Positions 14,578 to 24,894 are shown, counted from the first letter of the stretch. The stretch: 64,000 bases of DNA from Spirochaetales bacterium (GCA_003252395.1 QKEL01000014.1:62001-126000), one strand, 5' to 3'. Program-made: numbers and translations. The notes: generated by a model not told the origin, from the letters alone.

Positions 14578-17500
14578 TTGTCTGGAGACTGGTATAACAC
14601 AGGGACTTTTACATCCGGTGGCGGAACTCAAACTGTTACTTTTAACGGATCGGGTAATCAAAACATTTACAGCGGAGGAACCAGCTTTCATGACCTTACA
14701 ATAAATACTGTTGGAGGAAGCGTATTGCTTGGAACTACGCTTTCTATTGCAGATACAAGAAACCTGATTGTGAACAGCACACTCGATATGAACGGTAACG
14801 CAATTAACCTCCAATCGCTAAATTTTCAAGGAACGATTGTTAATACGGCTACTGATACAAGCCCTGCCTTCACGGCGTCAGGCGCAGTTTTTCTTACGAA
14901 CGCAGCTTCAATCACGACTTATACAGGCCTTAATGGCGGTAATATCTCATTGGACACTATTGATTCAGCAATATCGGGAACGTACAGCATTTCTCTATCC
15001 GCGAATGATGGAACGGTAAGTATCACGAACCCAATAGGAGCTACCCGATCAGTCAATTCACTCACAATCTCGGGCGGCACGATAAACATTGCCAACGTCG
15101 GAAACTCCGGAATGTTGTCCGCAGGCGCCGTTTCCGTCTCGGTAACGGCGGCGACGACCGGAGGGGTAAACCTACTCGGCTCATGGTACCGAACGACGGG
15201 AGCGCAAACCTGGCAGGCGGGAACGGTAGCCACCACGAGGGCGATCACGACTTCCGGCGCAACCATTTTAAGATCGAATACCATCGTGAACGTGTACGGC
15301 GACGTCGATTCATCCACCGCAGGCCATACCCTTACCATACGCGCGAACGATATAGGTTTCAATCCGTTGGGCGCTACCTTCGGAACGTGGAATCTGGGAA
15401 CCAATACGCTCTATCTTTATACGGCAACCGCGTCGACCGTCATGAACGTCGGTTTCAACTCGGGTAACGCGGCGCATTGGAATCTGGACGATAGCGAAAT
15501 CGCGTCAATAACGGCCGGCGCGATCGTCGGTTCGCTCGTTATCGGCGAACCGGCGGTTCAATCGGGCGCGATTACGTTCCGCACGGCCGACTTTTCGGGC
15601 GCTAACGCTGGGGCAGGGATACCCATAACCGCGAACAGCGCCGCGGCGACGGGCTATATCGCGCTTGACAACGCAGGAGCAGCACCGGCTCTTGATAACG
15701 CAGACTCGACCGTCTCTCTTAATTCATATCTCAGGATAGAGGCCGTCCAGGCGAGCGGATTCGGCCATATCGCCTCAGCGGGGCAAATCACCCTAACGAC
15801 CGACGCGTCGAACGGAACGCGCATCGGGGCCGGCACGCTTCCGAGCACGCCGACCCTACCGATCGAGATTACCGTATCGCCGACGACCCGGGTCGACGTA
15901 ACGGGCAGGGCCCCGCAAGGCGTGTGGCTCACGGGAGTCGGCGGAGCGATTTACCTGGGAACCGTAAACGTGACGGGCCCGGTCGTCACCGATATCTTCG
16001 GCGGAGTGGGTACAATATACCTGACGCACGATATCGATACGAACGGCGACAATATCGTTTACAATCAGGCGGTAAGACTGCGCCCGACGGTAGGGAATTC
16101 CATTTCCATAAATACTGGGGACGGCGACATTACCTTCGCGTCGACCCTCGACGAGGACGACGCGGGAGGCGTCGCGGCCGGAACGAACAGTCTCTCAATA
16201 GACGCAGGCACCGGTACCGTCCTTTTTTCGGGAAACGTAGGCGGCGATCCCGCCGGGGCGCGCGCGACGGAGAAAGCCTTCCAAAACCTGACGATAACGA
16301 ACGCGGGGGCCGTAACATTCCATGCCGGGCTCTCGACGGCCAACGGCGGTAGCGTGAACGTCACCCATTCGGGATTATTGACGATCGATGACGCGACAAG
16401 CCTTGTCGATACGGCGATCGCCGACCTTGCCCTGGACGGGCCCTTCTCGGAATCGGGCACGGGATCGGTCCAGATCGCGGGAGACATCGCGACCTCAAAC
16501 GATACCGTCGATTTTAATACGCCCGTGGAACTGGCGGGTAACGCGCGCGTGTATACCGGGGCCACCGGTAACGACATAACCTTCGCCGACGCGGCTATCG
16601 TCTCCGACGCGACGGCCCCTGGCCCCTATAATCTTGCCTTGAACGCGGGGGGAAGCGGAAACGTTACCTTCGGCGCGAGCAACGCCGACGCAAGCGCGAG
16701 AATCGGCGGGGCCGCCGGCGCGGGTCGGATCGGCGCGCTCAGTATCGAAAACGCCAATATCGCGACCTTCAACGGCCAAGTCTACGCGACGTCGGTATCG
16801 CAGACGGCCTCGAACGCTACGACCGGCTCGACCGTCTTCAACCGACTTGTGGATACCGACGGGGCGGCGGGAATCGACCTGAACGGGCGGGATTTTTCCT
16901 TTTACCTTCCGGTGACCACGACGGGCAACGGAATCATGCGCATAACCAATACGGGGACGCTGCTTTTGCCAGATACGGCCGATTGCGCCCTCGACGGCGC
17001 GTTTACCCAAGACAGCGCAGCCGGAACCGTGCTCCTCGGCGCGGAAATTGTCACGACGGGCGGTCAAATCGGCTTCGCCGCGCCGATAACGCTCACCGAC
17101 GAGGTCACGCTCGATACGACTAACTTGACTGCTACCGGGGCGAACATATCATTCGAAAACACGGCTACCGTAAATGAGACGGCCGATGGCGCCTACGACC
17201 TCTCCCTTAACGCGGGAACGGACGGAAACATAACGTTCGGGACCGCGATCGGCGACGGAAACGCCCGCATCGGCGGAAACGCGGGGGCCCATATGCCCTC
17301 CGCCTTGCATATCCTGAACGGAAACGCCGTTACCCTTAACGGACAGGTCTTCGTGACGGACTTAGCGCAATCCGCCGCTAACGCGACGACGGGGCTCACC
17401 GTCTTCAACCGAACGGTAAATACCGGCGCACTGTCCTTTTCGGGACGGAGACTTACCTTTAATGGGACGGTAAGCTCGGCGGGCGCCGTCTCTATTACCA

Positions 17501-20500
17501 ACGCAGGCCTTTTCCTGACCGCAGAGAACGCCGATATCTCCGTCACGAACGCGGGCGCAGCGTTCACGCAAAACGGCGCCGGCGACAGCCAGCTCGCCGG
17601 GGGTATTTCGACGAACGGAGGCGCAATCGGTTTTGCGACCGACCTATATCTCTTCGGGACTCCCGGCGATTCCATGACCTTCGCTACCGGGAGCGCGACT
17701 ACCGCGATCTCGGTAGCGGGCGACGCGCATATAGCGGCCGTCAACAAGACGGTCACCCTCGCCTCCCCCCTTTCGGCGCGAAACGCGATTCTGTACGCGG
17801 GAACGCTCGACTTCGGCGATGCGGCGATCAGGAACGGGATCACGACGAGCCAAGATCTCGTACTCCTTGGCCCCGCGTATGACGCGGCGGATTCCCTCGC
17901 CGGAGGAAGCGGCATCGCGACGCTGTTTGCCTATAACCCGACCGCGCCCGCGCGAACCGGTACCGGAACGCCGCACGCAACGCTCCGCACCGCGCTAACC
18001 TTCCCCGACGGAACCGCCGGCTTCCCGGCCTCGGTTTGGTCAGGCTCGTTTACGCAGGCGAATCTCGCCGGGAAAACCGTCGCCGTGGGAGGGAACTTCT
18101 ACGATAACGGCGTTGACCTCAACGCGAGCGGGGCATGGACCCTTTCGATTCCCGACAACGCCGACGCGACCGATTCCTTCGCGGAAGCGTACAACGCGAC
18201 CATAGACAATTGCACGGTAACCGTGAACCTGGCCGCGTCTCCCACCGGCGCCTTCGCGTGGCTCGCCGCGGCGGAAGGCTGCGCCGACGGCGGCGGCAAC
18301 TCGGGCGTGGACTTCGCCCGCCCGACTATCGTTCAGGCCGGTACGTATACGGTGTACGACAACGTGATTCGCGTGGAGGCGAGCGAGGCGATAGAGAACA
18401 CCAACGACGAAATAAGCGCCGCGCTGGCGAATATCCGCTACTGGGACGGCAGCGCCCTCGTTGCCTTTACCGGTTCCTTCACCGATAGGGACTGCGCGAC
18501 CACCACGGACGGGGCCGGCGACCTGGCCGTTTTCTACCTGCAAACCTCCGCCGATACGTGGAATACCGACGCGACCGGGATTTCCGCGGGAAACGCCCAG
18601 AGCACCGACCGGGGCCGCGGCGCGACCGAGGCGAGCCATCGCTCCGCCATACCCTACGTTAACCTCCCGAAAGCCCTGGGCGGCCTCTATCAGACCCTCC
18701 GGGACTCCCATAAAAACCGGATCGGGCATTACTACTCCGCTACGCCCTCCGTCGCGGCGAGTAACGCCGCCGCCGGGGCGACCTTTACCGCGGTAGCCGA
18801 CCGCTGCGCCCCGGTTTTGGTCGCGGTTTTTACCGGCCAGGAAACCCACGACTTCGCCGACGACAACGCCGCGCAAAGGCCGTATGACTCGCATAACTTC
18901 ATCGAGTTCCGGTGGTCCGAACAGGTGACGATACCGAGCGTAGCGGACTCCGACGTGAACGTACGGGCCACGGCCGGCGAGGGAGCCATTACCGTTTCCG
19001 GGTCCGGGCTCGATATCGCGGGCTTCGCCGCGATCGCCTCCGGCTCCCTGAACGCGGGAGAACGGGCCTACGGCACCAACGCGGGCGCGGCGAGCTCGGA
19101 CGTTCACGCCCTCTACCGGTTCTTCTCGCGGAACGGTACCGGATCCTACGCGGCGCAGACGCACCGGATCCGCGTATCCATAGCCGGGTTCGCCCAAGAC
19201 GCGGCGGGCCTGGGAGCGACGGAATACCGATGGTACTGGCCCGGCTATATCGCGGGAGCCGTTACGCCGACCGGCGCGGTAACCGACTCGTCGACTTCCC
19301 TTGCTATCGCGGATACGTCAGCGGCGGCGAACGGCATTGAAAGCTTCGGCTCGGCCACCTATCCGAGGGCGGCCGTTACGGTTTCCGTCGCGGATCCCAC
19401 CAATCCGCTGGCAGATTCCTTCTACGGCGATTGGGACACCGTTGGCCCCGCGCCCGCCGCCCTCCGCATGGCCGCGGACGCGTGGAGCGACCCGATCGCC
19501 GCCTACGAGGCGGTACCCGACTCGAGCGGCGGTATTATCGACCGGCTCGAGATGCACTTCTTCGACAACGCGGTCGCCTATACGGCGGCGGACACCCATG
19601 CCTGGTATTCCAGAAACGGATGGTACCCCTCGGCGGACGTAAGCAGGCCCATTTACGGCCAGGCCTCGGCGGCGGCGCCTGAATCCTTCGGCGGCGCCCG
19701 GCCGTTGAACGCTACCGGCACGGTAAGCACCCGGGGAGGCATTCGCGAAAGCTCGCTGAACGCCGCCGTGGGCGCCTTCAGGGTCTTTAACAATAACGTC
19801 GCCCTGTCGATCCCCCCGGACACGTTCAGCACCAACGTGACTACCAACCTGCTCGCGCCCGTCGCCAACCAGAACGTCGCGGGCGACCCCTATTTCCGCC
19901 TCTTCTGGACGGGGTTGGGCGGCTCGGGCACCCAGTTGGCGGGCAGCTCCATAACGGTTTCCTACAACGCGGACTCGCCCGCGGTAACGGGTTACGTGAC
20001 CGACCTCGCGGGAAACCTGCTGGGACCCTTCTCAAAAATCGTTTGCGTGGACCGCACCCCGCCCCGCATGACCTTTAGCCTGGCGGGAGCTGACCGCAAC
20101 GACCTGTACGTGCTCTTCTCGAAGCGCCTCGCGATCGCCGACCCCGCCGACGTGGCGACGGGACTCACCGTGACCCTCTCGGGCACGCCCGTGACCCTGA
20201 CGGGCACGCCGACGGTTTCCGCGGGAAACCGGGCGCTCCTTTACCGGCTGGACCAAGCCGTGGCGGCCGCCGACCTCGTTAACCCGGCGAGCGGCATAGC
20301 GGTCGCGGGAACCGGCACGATAATAACCGACCCGGACACGGGGGTCCCCTATGAAACCTCGTATTTCGTGGACGAACTCGGGAATTCGGCCGTGGTGGGC
20401 GATACGCATCGCCTTACCGACATAGGCATAGGCCTCGCGGGCATTCTCTACGGCTCCGACGGGGTAAACCAGCCCGGCTTGCTCGGCGGATCGTCGGGCG

Positions 20501-21231
20501 CGCTCCGCTCCGGCGACTTCGACGGCTCCGGCCGCCTATTGGACAAGGACATCACCGTCGCGACCCGGATCAATCTCCCGACCGCTCCGGGCGCGCTCTC
20601 GCTGTTCTACGACGTTACCCCCGCCGTAGAGACCATGCCCAAGACCTTTAACGACGCGACCGGACTCTCGCTCGGGCTCTGGCTGCCCTCGGTGCTCTCG
20701 GGCTTTAACCAATCGGGAAACCAGGAAGCCCGAAACCTGAGCCCGATTCTCATAACCGACGCGGGCACCACGCGCCTCCTCCGCAACTTCCTCATTCCCG
20801 AGTCTGACCCGGAGGTACGGCCGGGCGCCAAGGTAGAGCTCCTCATGCAGTACGAAGGCCTCTTCTGCGCGAGACTCAACGACGAATCGGACATTACCTC
20901 CATCGCGCCGTGGAGCTTCTCGATCTCCGAGACCAAAAAGCAGCGCGGCGGCGTGACGATCCTCAACAACGTGATCGATTCGGGCAAGCGCGAAAAGACC
21001 ATCGTGCAGGTCGAGCTGCCCAAGGCCGGTAACCTGGTAATCCAGGTGTTTACCCTGGACGGAAACGTCGTGCGGGTACTGGAGCGGGGACTGAAGGGAG
21101 GCGGAACCTATTCCTACTTCTGGGACGGCACCAACGTGGCGGGGAATCCCGTGGCGCGGGGCATCTACTTCATTCGGGTCGTGGGCCCGGGAATGGACGA
21201 GATCAGAAAGGTAATGGTGATTAAGGAATGA
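14578..21231 (+). CDS. giant secreted repeat protein, C-terminal part with FlgD-like Ig domain
   Basis: Continuation of the preceding gene in the +1 frame; the frame is open back to the frameshift at about 14478, so TTG 14578 is only a formal start. About 2217 aa. Residues to about 1150 are beta-helix-like repeats. Units of about 190 residues recur, each holding NITF or DITF, an ARIGG segment and an NGQV motif (encoded near 16570-16850 and 17140-17415). The middle has Ig/cadherin-like segments. The last 80 residues (VELPKAGNLVIQVFTLDG, then YSYFWDGTNVAGNPVARGIY) are a FlgD-like Ig domain as found at the end of many spirochaete and Bacteroidetes exported proteins. An extracellular or surface role is inferred. 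The first 600 bp are visibly A+T-richer than the rest. Confidence 0.8.
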   Translation: MSGDWYNTGTFTSGGGTQTVTFNGSGNQNIYSGGTSFHDLTINTVGGSVLLGTTLSIADTRNLIVNSTLDMNGNAINLQSLNFQGTIVNTATDTSPAFTASGAVFLTNAASITTYTGLNGGNISLDTIDSAISGTYSISLSANDGTVSITNPIGATRSVNSLTISGGTINIANVGNSGMLSAGAVSVSVTAATTGGVNLLGSWYRTTGAQTWQAGTVATTRAITTSGATILRSNTIVNVYGDVDSSTAGHTLTIRANDIGFNPLGATFGTWNLGTNTLYLYTATASTVMNVGFNSGNAAHWNLDDSEIASITAGAIVGSLVIGEPAVQSGAITFRTADFSGANAGAGIPITANSAAATGYIALDNAGAAPALDNADSTVSLNSYLRIEAVQASGFGHIASAGQITLTTDASNGTRIGAGTLPSTPTLPIEITVSPTTRVDVTGRAPQGVWLTGVGGAIYLGTVNVTGPVVTDIFGGVGTIYLTHDIDTNGDNIVYNQAVRLRPTVGNSISINTGDGDITFASTLDEDDAGGVAAGTNSLSIDAGTGTVLFSGNVGGDPAGARATEKAFQNLTITNAGAVTFHAGLSTANGGSVNVTHSGLLTIDDATSLVDTAIADLALDGPFSESGTGSVQIAGDIATSNDTVDFNTPVELAGNARVYTGATGNDITFADAAIVSDATAPGPYNLALNAGGSGNVTFGASNADASARIGGAAGAGRIGALSIENANIATFNGQVYATSVSQTASNATTGSTVFNRLVDTDGAAGIDLNGRDFSFYLPVTTTGNGIMRITNTGTLLLPDTADCALDGAFTQDSAAGTVLLGAEIVTTGGQIGFAAPITLTDEVTLDTTNLTATGANISFENTATVNETADGAYDLSLNAGTDGNITFGTAIGDGNARIGGNAGAHMPSALHILNGNAVTLNGQVFVTDLAQSAANATTGLTVFNRTVNTGALSFSGRRLTFNGTVSSAGAVSITNAGLFLTAENADISVTNAGAAFTQNGAGDSQLAGGISTNGGAIGFATDLYLFGTPGDSMTFATGSATTAISVAGDAHIAAVNKTVTLASPLSARNAILYAGTLDFGDAAIRNGITTSQDLVLLGPAYDAADSLAGGSGIATLFAYNPTAPARTGTGTPHATLRTALTFPDGTAGFPASVWSGSFTQANLAGKTVAVGGNFYDNGVDLNASGAWTLSIPDNADATDSFAEAYNATIDNCTVTVNLAASPTGAFAWLAAAEGCADGGGNSGVDFARPTIVQAGTYTVYDNVIRVEASEAIENTNDEISAALANIRYWDGSALVAFTGSFTDRDCATTTDGAGDLAVFYLQTSADTWNTDATGISAGNAQSTDRGRGATEASHRSAIPYVNLPKALGGLYQTLRDSHKNRIGHYYSATPSVAASNAAAGATFTAVADRCAPVLVAVFTGQETHDFADDNAAQRPYDSHNFIEFRWSEQVTIPSVADSDVNVRATAGEGAITVSGSGLDIAGFAAIASGSLNAGERAYGTNAGAASSDVHALYRFFSRNGTGSYAAQTHRIRVSIAGFAQDAAGLGATEYRWYWPGYIAGAVTPTGAVTDSSTSLAIADTSAAANGIESFGSATYPRAAVTVSVADPTNPLADSFYGDWDTVGPAPAALRMAADAWSDPIAAYEAVPDSSGGIIDRLEMHFFDNAVAYTAADTHAWYSRNGWYPSADVSRPIYGQASAAAPESFGGARPLNATGTVSTRGGIRESSLNAAVGAFRVFNNNVALSIPPDTFSTNVTTNLLAPVANQNVAGDPYFRLFWTGLGGSGTQLAGSSITVSYNADSPAVTGYVTDLAGNLLGPFSKIVCVDRTPPRMTFSLAGADRNDLYVLFSKRLAIADPADVATGLTVTLSGTPVTLTGTPTVSAGNRALLYRLDQAVAAADLVNPASGIAVAGTGTIITDPDTGVPYETSYFVDELGNSAVVGDTHRLTDIGIGLAGILYGSDGVNQPGLLGGSSGALRSGDFDGSGRLLDKDITVATRINLPTAPGALSLFYDVTPAVETMPKTFNDATGLSLGLWLPSVLSGFNQSGNQEARNLSPILITDAGTTRLLRNFLIPESDPEVRPGAKVELLMQYEGLFCARLNDESDITSIAPWSFSISETKKQRGGVTILNNVIDSGKREKTIVQVELPKAGNLVIQVFTLDGNVVRVLERGLKGGGTYSYFWDGTNVAGNPVARGIYFIRVVGPGMDEIRKVMVIKE

Positions 21232-21259
21232 TCGCCGACCGGCTCGACCGGTAAGGACG

Positions 21260-21294
21260 GCCCGAACCCCTGTTGGGATTCGGGCTTTTTTTTT
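21260..21294 (+). terminator. intrinsic terminator after the giant protein gene
   Basis: GCCCGAA pairs with TTCGGGC and an inner CCC/GGG extends the stem; nine T residues follow at 21286-21294. The T-run ends at the stop codon of the convergent lipoprotein gene. Confidence 0.92.
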
Positions 21295-22514
21295 CAAAGC
21301 CCGTCGGGATAGAAGCGAAGTTCCGGTTGGGCGAGAAGCACGCTTCCCGGCCGGGATTCATTGAGGTCAATAATCAAGGCGAGCACCGGTTCGGGCGTTC
21401 CGTCCGGAAAGCTCAAGGCGCCGGGCTTGAGCGTCGCGGTAAGCTTTTGCCAGCCGACGGTCTCGGCGTACACCGCGGTCGTGGTAGAAAGGAAGGTGGT
21501 TCCGGCGCACGCGGCCATTTTCACCCGGAACATGTCCAATTTATAGGGGTTGTCGTAATCGCGCGCGGTCGGATCGGGGTACGCCCATACCGAGAAGGAA
21601 TACGTGCCGGGCACCATTGCCGGATTCGTCTCGCCGGTTTTCAGATAGAGGCGGAGTTCCATGTTGCCCTTTCGGCCTACCCGAAAGTTATCGATAAAAA
21701 AGCCCGACACGTCGGAGGTTGCGTCGATGGGAAGGACTTCCACCTCTGGCGCCGTGCTATAGCCGTTATTGATCGTATATTTTACCGCGCCCTTCACCGA
21801 GGGGCCCGTCGGATTCAGGGTAAGGAACGCGTCCAGGTAGTCGATAACGACTTTTACGCTGGACGCGTTGCAATTGTAGCGGAAAAAGAGGTTGTACGTT
21901 GCGTTCGTCGAGAAACCCGCCAAGCCGGCTACGGCGGCGCTCGTATAGGTTACCGATTCTCCGGTATCCAAATCGATTCTCTGGCTTCCGGACCCGAATA
22001 GCGGGTTGGCGGTCTGTTGCCACGACCAGGAACCCGTACCGGCGAATCGCGCGCCTTCATTCAGCTCGAAATTCCCCCCCTGGACCAGGTTCGCCACCTC
22101 CACGCGGTAAACCGGGGCGTTCGGGACAAGCCCGGTAGCCCCGCCGTAAGCGGAGGCGGTTTGGGCGGTATCCAAAACGGTTATGTAATTGAAGCCCTCC
22201 CAGCCCTCGTCGTACCGGTAAGCCAAGTCCCAGCGGCCCGTGACCGGGACGGGCTTTCCGTCGAGGTCGGGATATATCGCGTCGGGAGGGATCGCCGCGG
22301 GGTTAACCCACACCGTGGCAGGCCCGTCGGCGCAGACGTTTTCGTCAAAATCGATATTCGCGATGAAGTTATTCTCGTAGTAGGCGTCGGGAAAGGGCCT
22401 TTTATAGGTGAATAGATCGCACGACGCGGCGAAAAGAAGCGCGGCGAGCGTAAGGGGGGTCGCGCGGGAAACCCAAAAGCGTGAAAAACCGGCTGTCGCG
22501 TCTTGCTTGGTCAT
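21294..22514 (-). CDS. lipoprotein with carbohydrate-binding-like beta-sandwich segments
   Basis: 406 aa from ATG 22514, which has GGGGGAGG at good spacing; a longer frame upstream lacks one. The N terminus has a type II signal with lipobox LFAASC, so it should be lipid-anchored after export. The body is rich in aromatic and Thr/Asn residues and contains two jelly-roll-like stretches of the sort seen in carbohydrate-binding modules (NLVQGGNFELNEGARFAGTG; TYSFSVWAYPDP), but I cannot assign a family. It is convergent with the giant surface protein gene. Function unknown. Confidence 0.72.
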   Translation of the reverse strand: MTKQDATAGFSRFWVSRATPLTLAALLFAASCDLFTYKRPFPDAYYENNFIANIDFDENVCADGPATVWVNPAAIPPDAIYPDLDGKPVPVTGRWDLAYRYDEGWEGFNYITVLDTAQTASAYGGATGLVPNAPVYRVEVANLVQGGNFELNEGARFAGTGSWSWQQTANPLFGSGSQRIDLDTGESVTYTSAAVAGLAGFSTNATYNLFFRYNCNASSVKVVIDYLDAFLTLNPTGPSVKGAVKYTINNGYSTAPEVEVLPIDATSDVSGFFIDNFRVGRKGNMELRLYLKTGETNPAMVPGTYSFSVWAYPDPTARDYDNPYKLDMFRVKMAACAGTTFLSTTTAVYAETVGWQKLTATLKPGALSFPDGTPEPVLALIIDLNESRPGSVLLAQPELRFYPDGL

Positions 22515-22563
22515 TGTAACGGCCTCCCCCTTCGAGCGTAAAGTATATCCCAAAGGGCGAACC

Positions 22564-22590
22564 TTGACAAATCGGCGGAAATGGTGCAAT
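22564..22590 (+). promoter_or_regulatory. candidate promoter of the PilZ gene
   Basis: A perfect TTGACA (22564-22569) and TGCAAT (22585-22590) are 15 nt apart. The start codon at 22604 follows after 13 nt without a Shine-Dalgarno, so the leader would be only a few bases long. Confidence 0.45.
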
Positions 22591-22603
22591 TCTGATTTCG
22601 CGT

Positions 22604-22963
22604 ATGAGCAGTGAAAACAGACAAATGCCGCGTTATCGCGATTTCGCGCGAGCCTGGATAGAGGATTTAAGCCAATTGCCGGGCGTGCTCGAAGACGTGA
22701 GCAAGACGGGCTGCAAAGTCAGGTTTTCCCACGTATTCCCGGTGGATACCGACCGCGAGTATCTCCTGTCGGTCCATCCGTCGTGCCGGTCGGGCATTCG
22801 CGAGTTCGAGCTCGTGGTGCGCCCCGAATGGGTGCGGGAGAAGGACAATTCCCTGGACATCGGCTTTTCCATCCTCCATTCCCCGGGAAGCAAATTCCAT
22901 CACAGTTATATCGAGCTTTTAAGCGAGAACGAGGACGAACTGTTCGAGGAAGCGTGCCAGTGA
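22604..22963 (+). CDS. PilZ domain c-di-GMP-binding protein
   Basis: A stand-alone 119-aa PilZ protein. The c-di-GMP motifs are present: RDFAR (Arg12 and Arg16, RxxxR) and DVSKTG (Asp31, Ser33, Gly36, DxSxxG). No membrane segment. The downstream methyltransferase starts inside its last codons, so the two are coupled. Two HD-GYP genes in the window (41099 and 46157) encode possible partners in the same second-messenger system. The output target is unknown. Confidence 0.88.
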   Translation: MSSENRQMPRYRDFARAWIEDLSQLPGVLEDVSKTGCKVRFSHVFPVDTDREYLLSVHPSCRSGIREFELVVRPEWVREKDNSLDIGFSILHSPGSKFHHSYIELLSENEDELFEEACQ

Positions 22964-24096
22964 CCTACCTGGGCGGCGCCGCCTGGCTCGCCGCGCCGGG
23001 TTTCCGAGACGACCTTTTAACCGAACTCTCCATAGTCCCCGACACGAAACGATACGATCAGGCGATGAAAAACGCAGCGCTGCCCCCCGCCGAAGCGATG
23101 GGCGGAGCCGTGAAACGGGCCCTCAAGGGCATGCCGGCCCCGGGAGAAACCGCGATCGTCGGCGATCTCGTCTACCGCGAAGGCCCCGCCCCGACGGCCT
23201 ATTGGCACCAAAACGCCCTTTCCCGGCCCTTTGTCGCCGAGTTCTCCTCCATACGAGAGGCCGCTGACATTCTCCGCTCGGTCCAGAGAAATTGGGCGCA
23301 CTACCCCGTGGCCGCCTTCCGCCGCGCGGAACTCATCCGCGAACGGCTTCCCTACGTAAACGACAAGCCGAAAAAATTCCCCTGGGCCGTACCCACCGCG
23401 CCCATGGGCATGTGGAGCCTCCTGGACGAACGCACCCTTTTCGCCTCGGCCGAGACCTCGAGCCCCTTTCCCGCGGGGCGGGCCAATTTCGAGGAAGACC
23501 ACGAAAACCCGCCGAGCAGGGCGTACCTGAAGCTGTACGAGGCCCTCACCTGGGCCGATTATCTTTCAAGGAAGGCGCGAGAGGGCGCGAAGGGGCCAGA
23601 CGGGGCCACGGCCACGCCCGGGGGCGAACCAGGCGGCTCGAATACCGAGCCGCGCGCGGTTCAGGCACTCCCCCCGATACTTCCCGGCCCGGGCTCTGCC
23701 TGCGTGGACGCCGGTGCCTGTCCCGGCGGCTGGACCTGGGTCCTCGACCTTCTCGGCGCGAACGTGACCGCCATCGACCGCTCGGAACTCGCGCCGGGCC
23801 TCATGGCCAAGCCGAATATCCGCTTCCTGAAACACGACGCCTTCACCCTGAAGCCCGAGGACTTCGGCCCCACCGACTGGGTATGCTCCGACGTGATCTG
23901 CTACCCGCCCCGCCTGCTCGAATGGGTGGAAAAGTGGCTTGAATCGGGCCTTGCCCGGAACTTTATCTGCACGATCAAGATGCAGGGAGCGGCCGACCAC
24001 GAAACGACCCGCCGATTCGCGGCCATACCGGGCAGTTCGATCGTCCACCTGGGCGCGAACAAGCACGAACTCACCTGGATAAAACTGGCCGAATAA
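22960..24096 (+). CDS. RlmM-like 2'-O-methyltransferase (FtsJ fold)
   Basis: About 378 aa from GTG 22960, which has GAGGAA eight bases upstream and overlaps the PilZ stop; the open frame further upstream is antisense-free but lacks protein-like sequence. The C-terminal half is an FtsJ/RrmJ-type SAM domain with DAGACPGGWTWVLDLLGANV. The K-D-K-E tetrad is visible as KHD, CSDVICYPP, CTIKMQG and HELTWIKL. This layout matches RlmM, which methylates C2498 of 23S rRNA in E. coli. A low-complexity Gly/Pro/Ala insert lies at about residues 205-230. The substrate is inferred. Confidence 0.78.
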   Translation: MTYLGGAAWLAAPGFRDDLLTELSIVPDTKRYDQAMKNAALPPAEAMGGAVKRALKGMPAPGETAIVGDLVYREGPAPTAYWHQNALSRPFVAEFSSIREAADILRSVQRNWAHYPVAAFRRAELIRERLPYVNDKPKKFPWAVPTAPMGMWSLLDERTLFASAETSSPFPAGRANFEEDHENPPSRAYLKLYEALTWADYLSRKAREGAKGPDGATATPGGEPGGSNTEPRAVQALPPILPGPGSACVDAGACPGGWTWVLDLLGANVTAIDRSELAPGLMAKPNIRFLKHDAFTLKPEDFGPTDWVCSDVICYPPRLLEWVEKWLESGLARNFICTIKMQGAADHETTRRFAAIPGSSIVHLGANKHELTWIKLAE

Positions 24097-24294
24097 TCGC
24101 AAGGACAAGGCTTTCTCAGCCAGGGGGAGGCCCAACGAGTTGGGCTAAAACGGCGTAATTCAATGCTCCGGCTTCGGCGAATAAGGCGACCGTGCGCGCG
24201 ATTGAGGCGTTCCCCCTTCCAAAAATCCCGGCCAGTGCGCTATACTTTTACCATCTTACGCGTTGGCGGAGCGTATAAACCGCCGGAGGCCCTT
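24097..24294. other. intergenic spacer with hairpin and a GCTAAAACG motif
   Basis: A 7-bp hairpin (GCCCAAC/GTTGGGC, 24130-24145) runs into GCTAAAACG (24144-24152), the same core as in the repeats flanking the fic gene. A TATACT at 24241-24246 may be the pyrE -10 element, but no convincing -35 is seen. Confidence 0.4.
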
Positions 24295-24894
24295 ATGGCA
24301 GACGTAGTTTCGGTTTTAACCGAGTGCAAGGCAATGTTGACCGGTCACTTTTTGCTCTCTTCGGGGAAGCATTCCTCGCAGTATTTTCAGTGCGCGCGGC
24401 TTTTGCAGTACCCGGATCGCGCGGCGGCGGTTATCGGCGGCGTGGCCGACCGGATCAGGCTCGAGATCGCCGAGGGCAGGCTCGAGGCGGACGCGGTGAT
24501 CGGCCCGGCGATGGGCGGCATCGTGGTGGCGTACGAGCTCGGCAGGCAGCTCGGGCTTCCGGCCTTTTTCACCGAGCGGAACGACGAGGGCATCATGACG
24601 CTGCGCCGGGGCTTCGAGATTAAGCCGGGCGAGCGGATAATCATCGCCGAAGACGTGGTAACCACCGGAAAGTCGACCATGGAAACGGCGGTGCAGATAC
24701 GGGCCATGGGCGGCGAGGTCGTCGGCTCGATCTGCATCGTGGACCGAAGGCCCGAAGACGCGGCCGATCCCTTCCCCTGGCCCCTGTTCGCGGCGCTGAG
24801 GCAGCCCGCGGTGCTCTGGGAGGCCGAGGAGTGCGAACTGTGCCGCGAGGGCAAAACGCCCGCGGTAAAGCCCGGGTCGCGCAAGATATTCTGA
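24295..24894 (+). CDS. pyrE: orotate phosphoribosyltransferase
   Basis: Transfers the phosphoribosyl group from PRPP to orotate in pyrimidine synthesis; 199 aa. ATG 24295 is chosen because GGAGG precedes it; 44 extra codons upstream are not protein-like. It has SSGKHSSQYFQCARLLQYP at the N terminus and the PRPP-binding loop IIIAEDVVTTGKST. The C-terminal LCREGKTPAVKPGSRK is typical of the clade. The pyrD gene at the right edge of the window belongs to the same pathway but is not linked. Confidence 0.94.
   Translation: MADVVSVLTECKAMLTGHFLLSSGKHSSQYFQCARLLQYPDRAAAVIGGVADRIRLEIAEGRLEADAVIGPAMGGIVVAYELGRQLGLPAFFTERNDEGIMTLRRGFEIKPGERIIIAEDVVTTGKSTMETAVQIRAMGGEVVGSICIVDRRPEDAADPFPWPLFAALRQPAVLWEAEECELCREGKTPAVKPGSRKIF

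Noticed and set aside
18040..19197. Minus-strand 385-codon frame inside the giant protein gene
   Set aside because: Antisense shadow of a G+C-rich repetitive coding region; Arg/Gly/Val-rich with no domain.
13605..21231. Two independent adjacent surface-protein genes
   Set aside because: The second frame has no ribosome-binding site, and the TVLQLGTT sequence directly upstream of it matches the repeat in the first frame, so a single frameshifted gene fits better.
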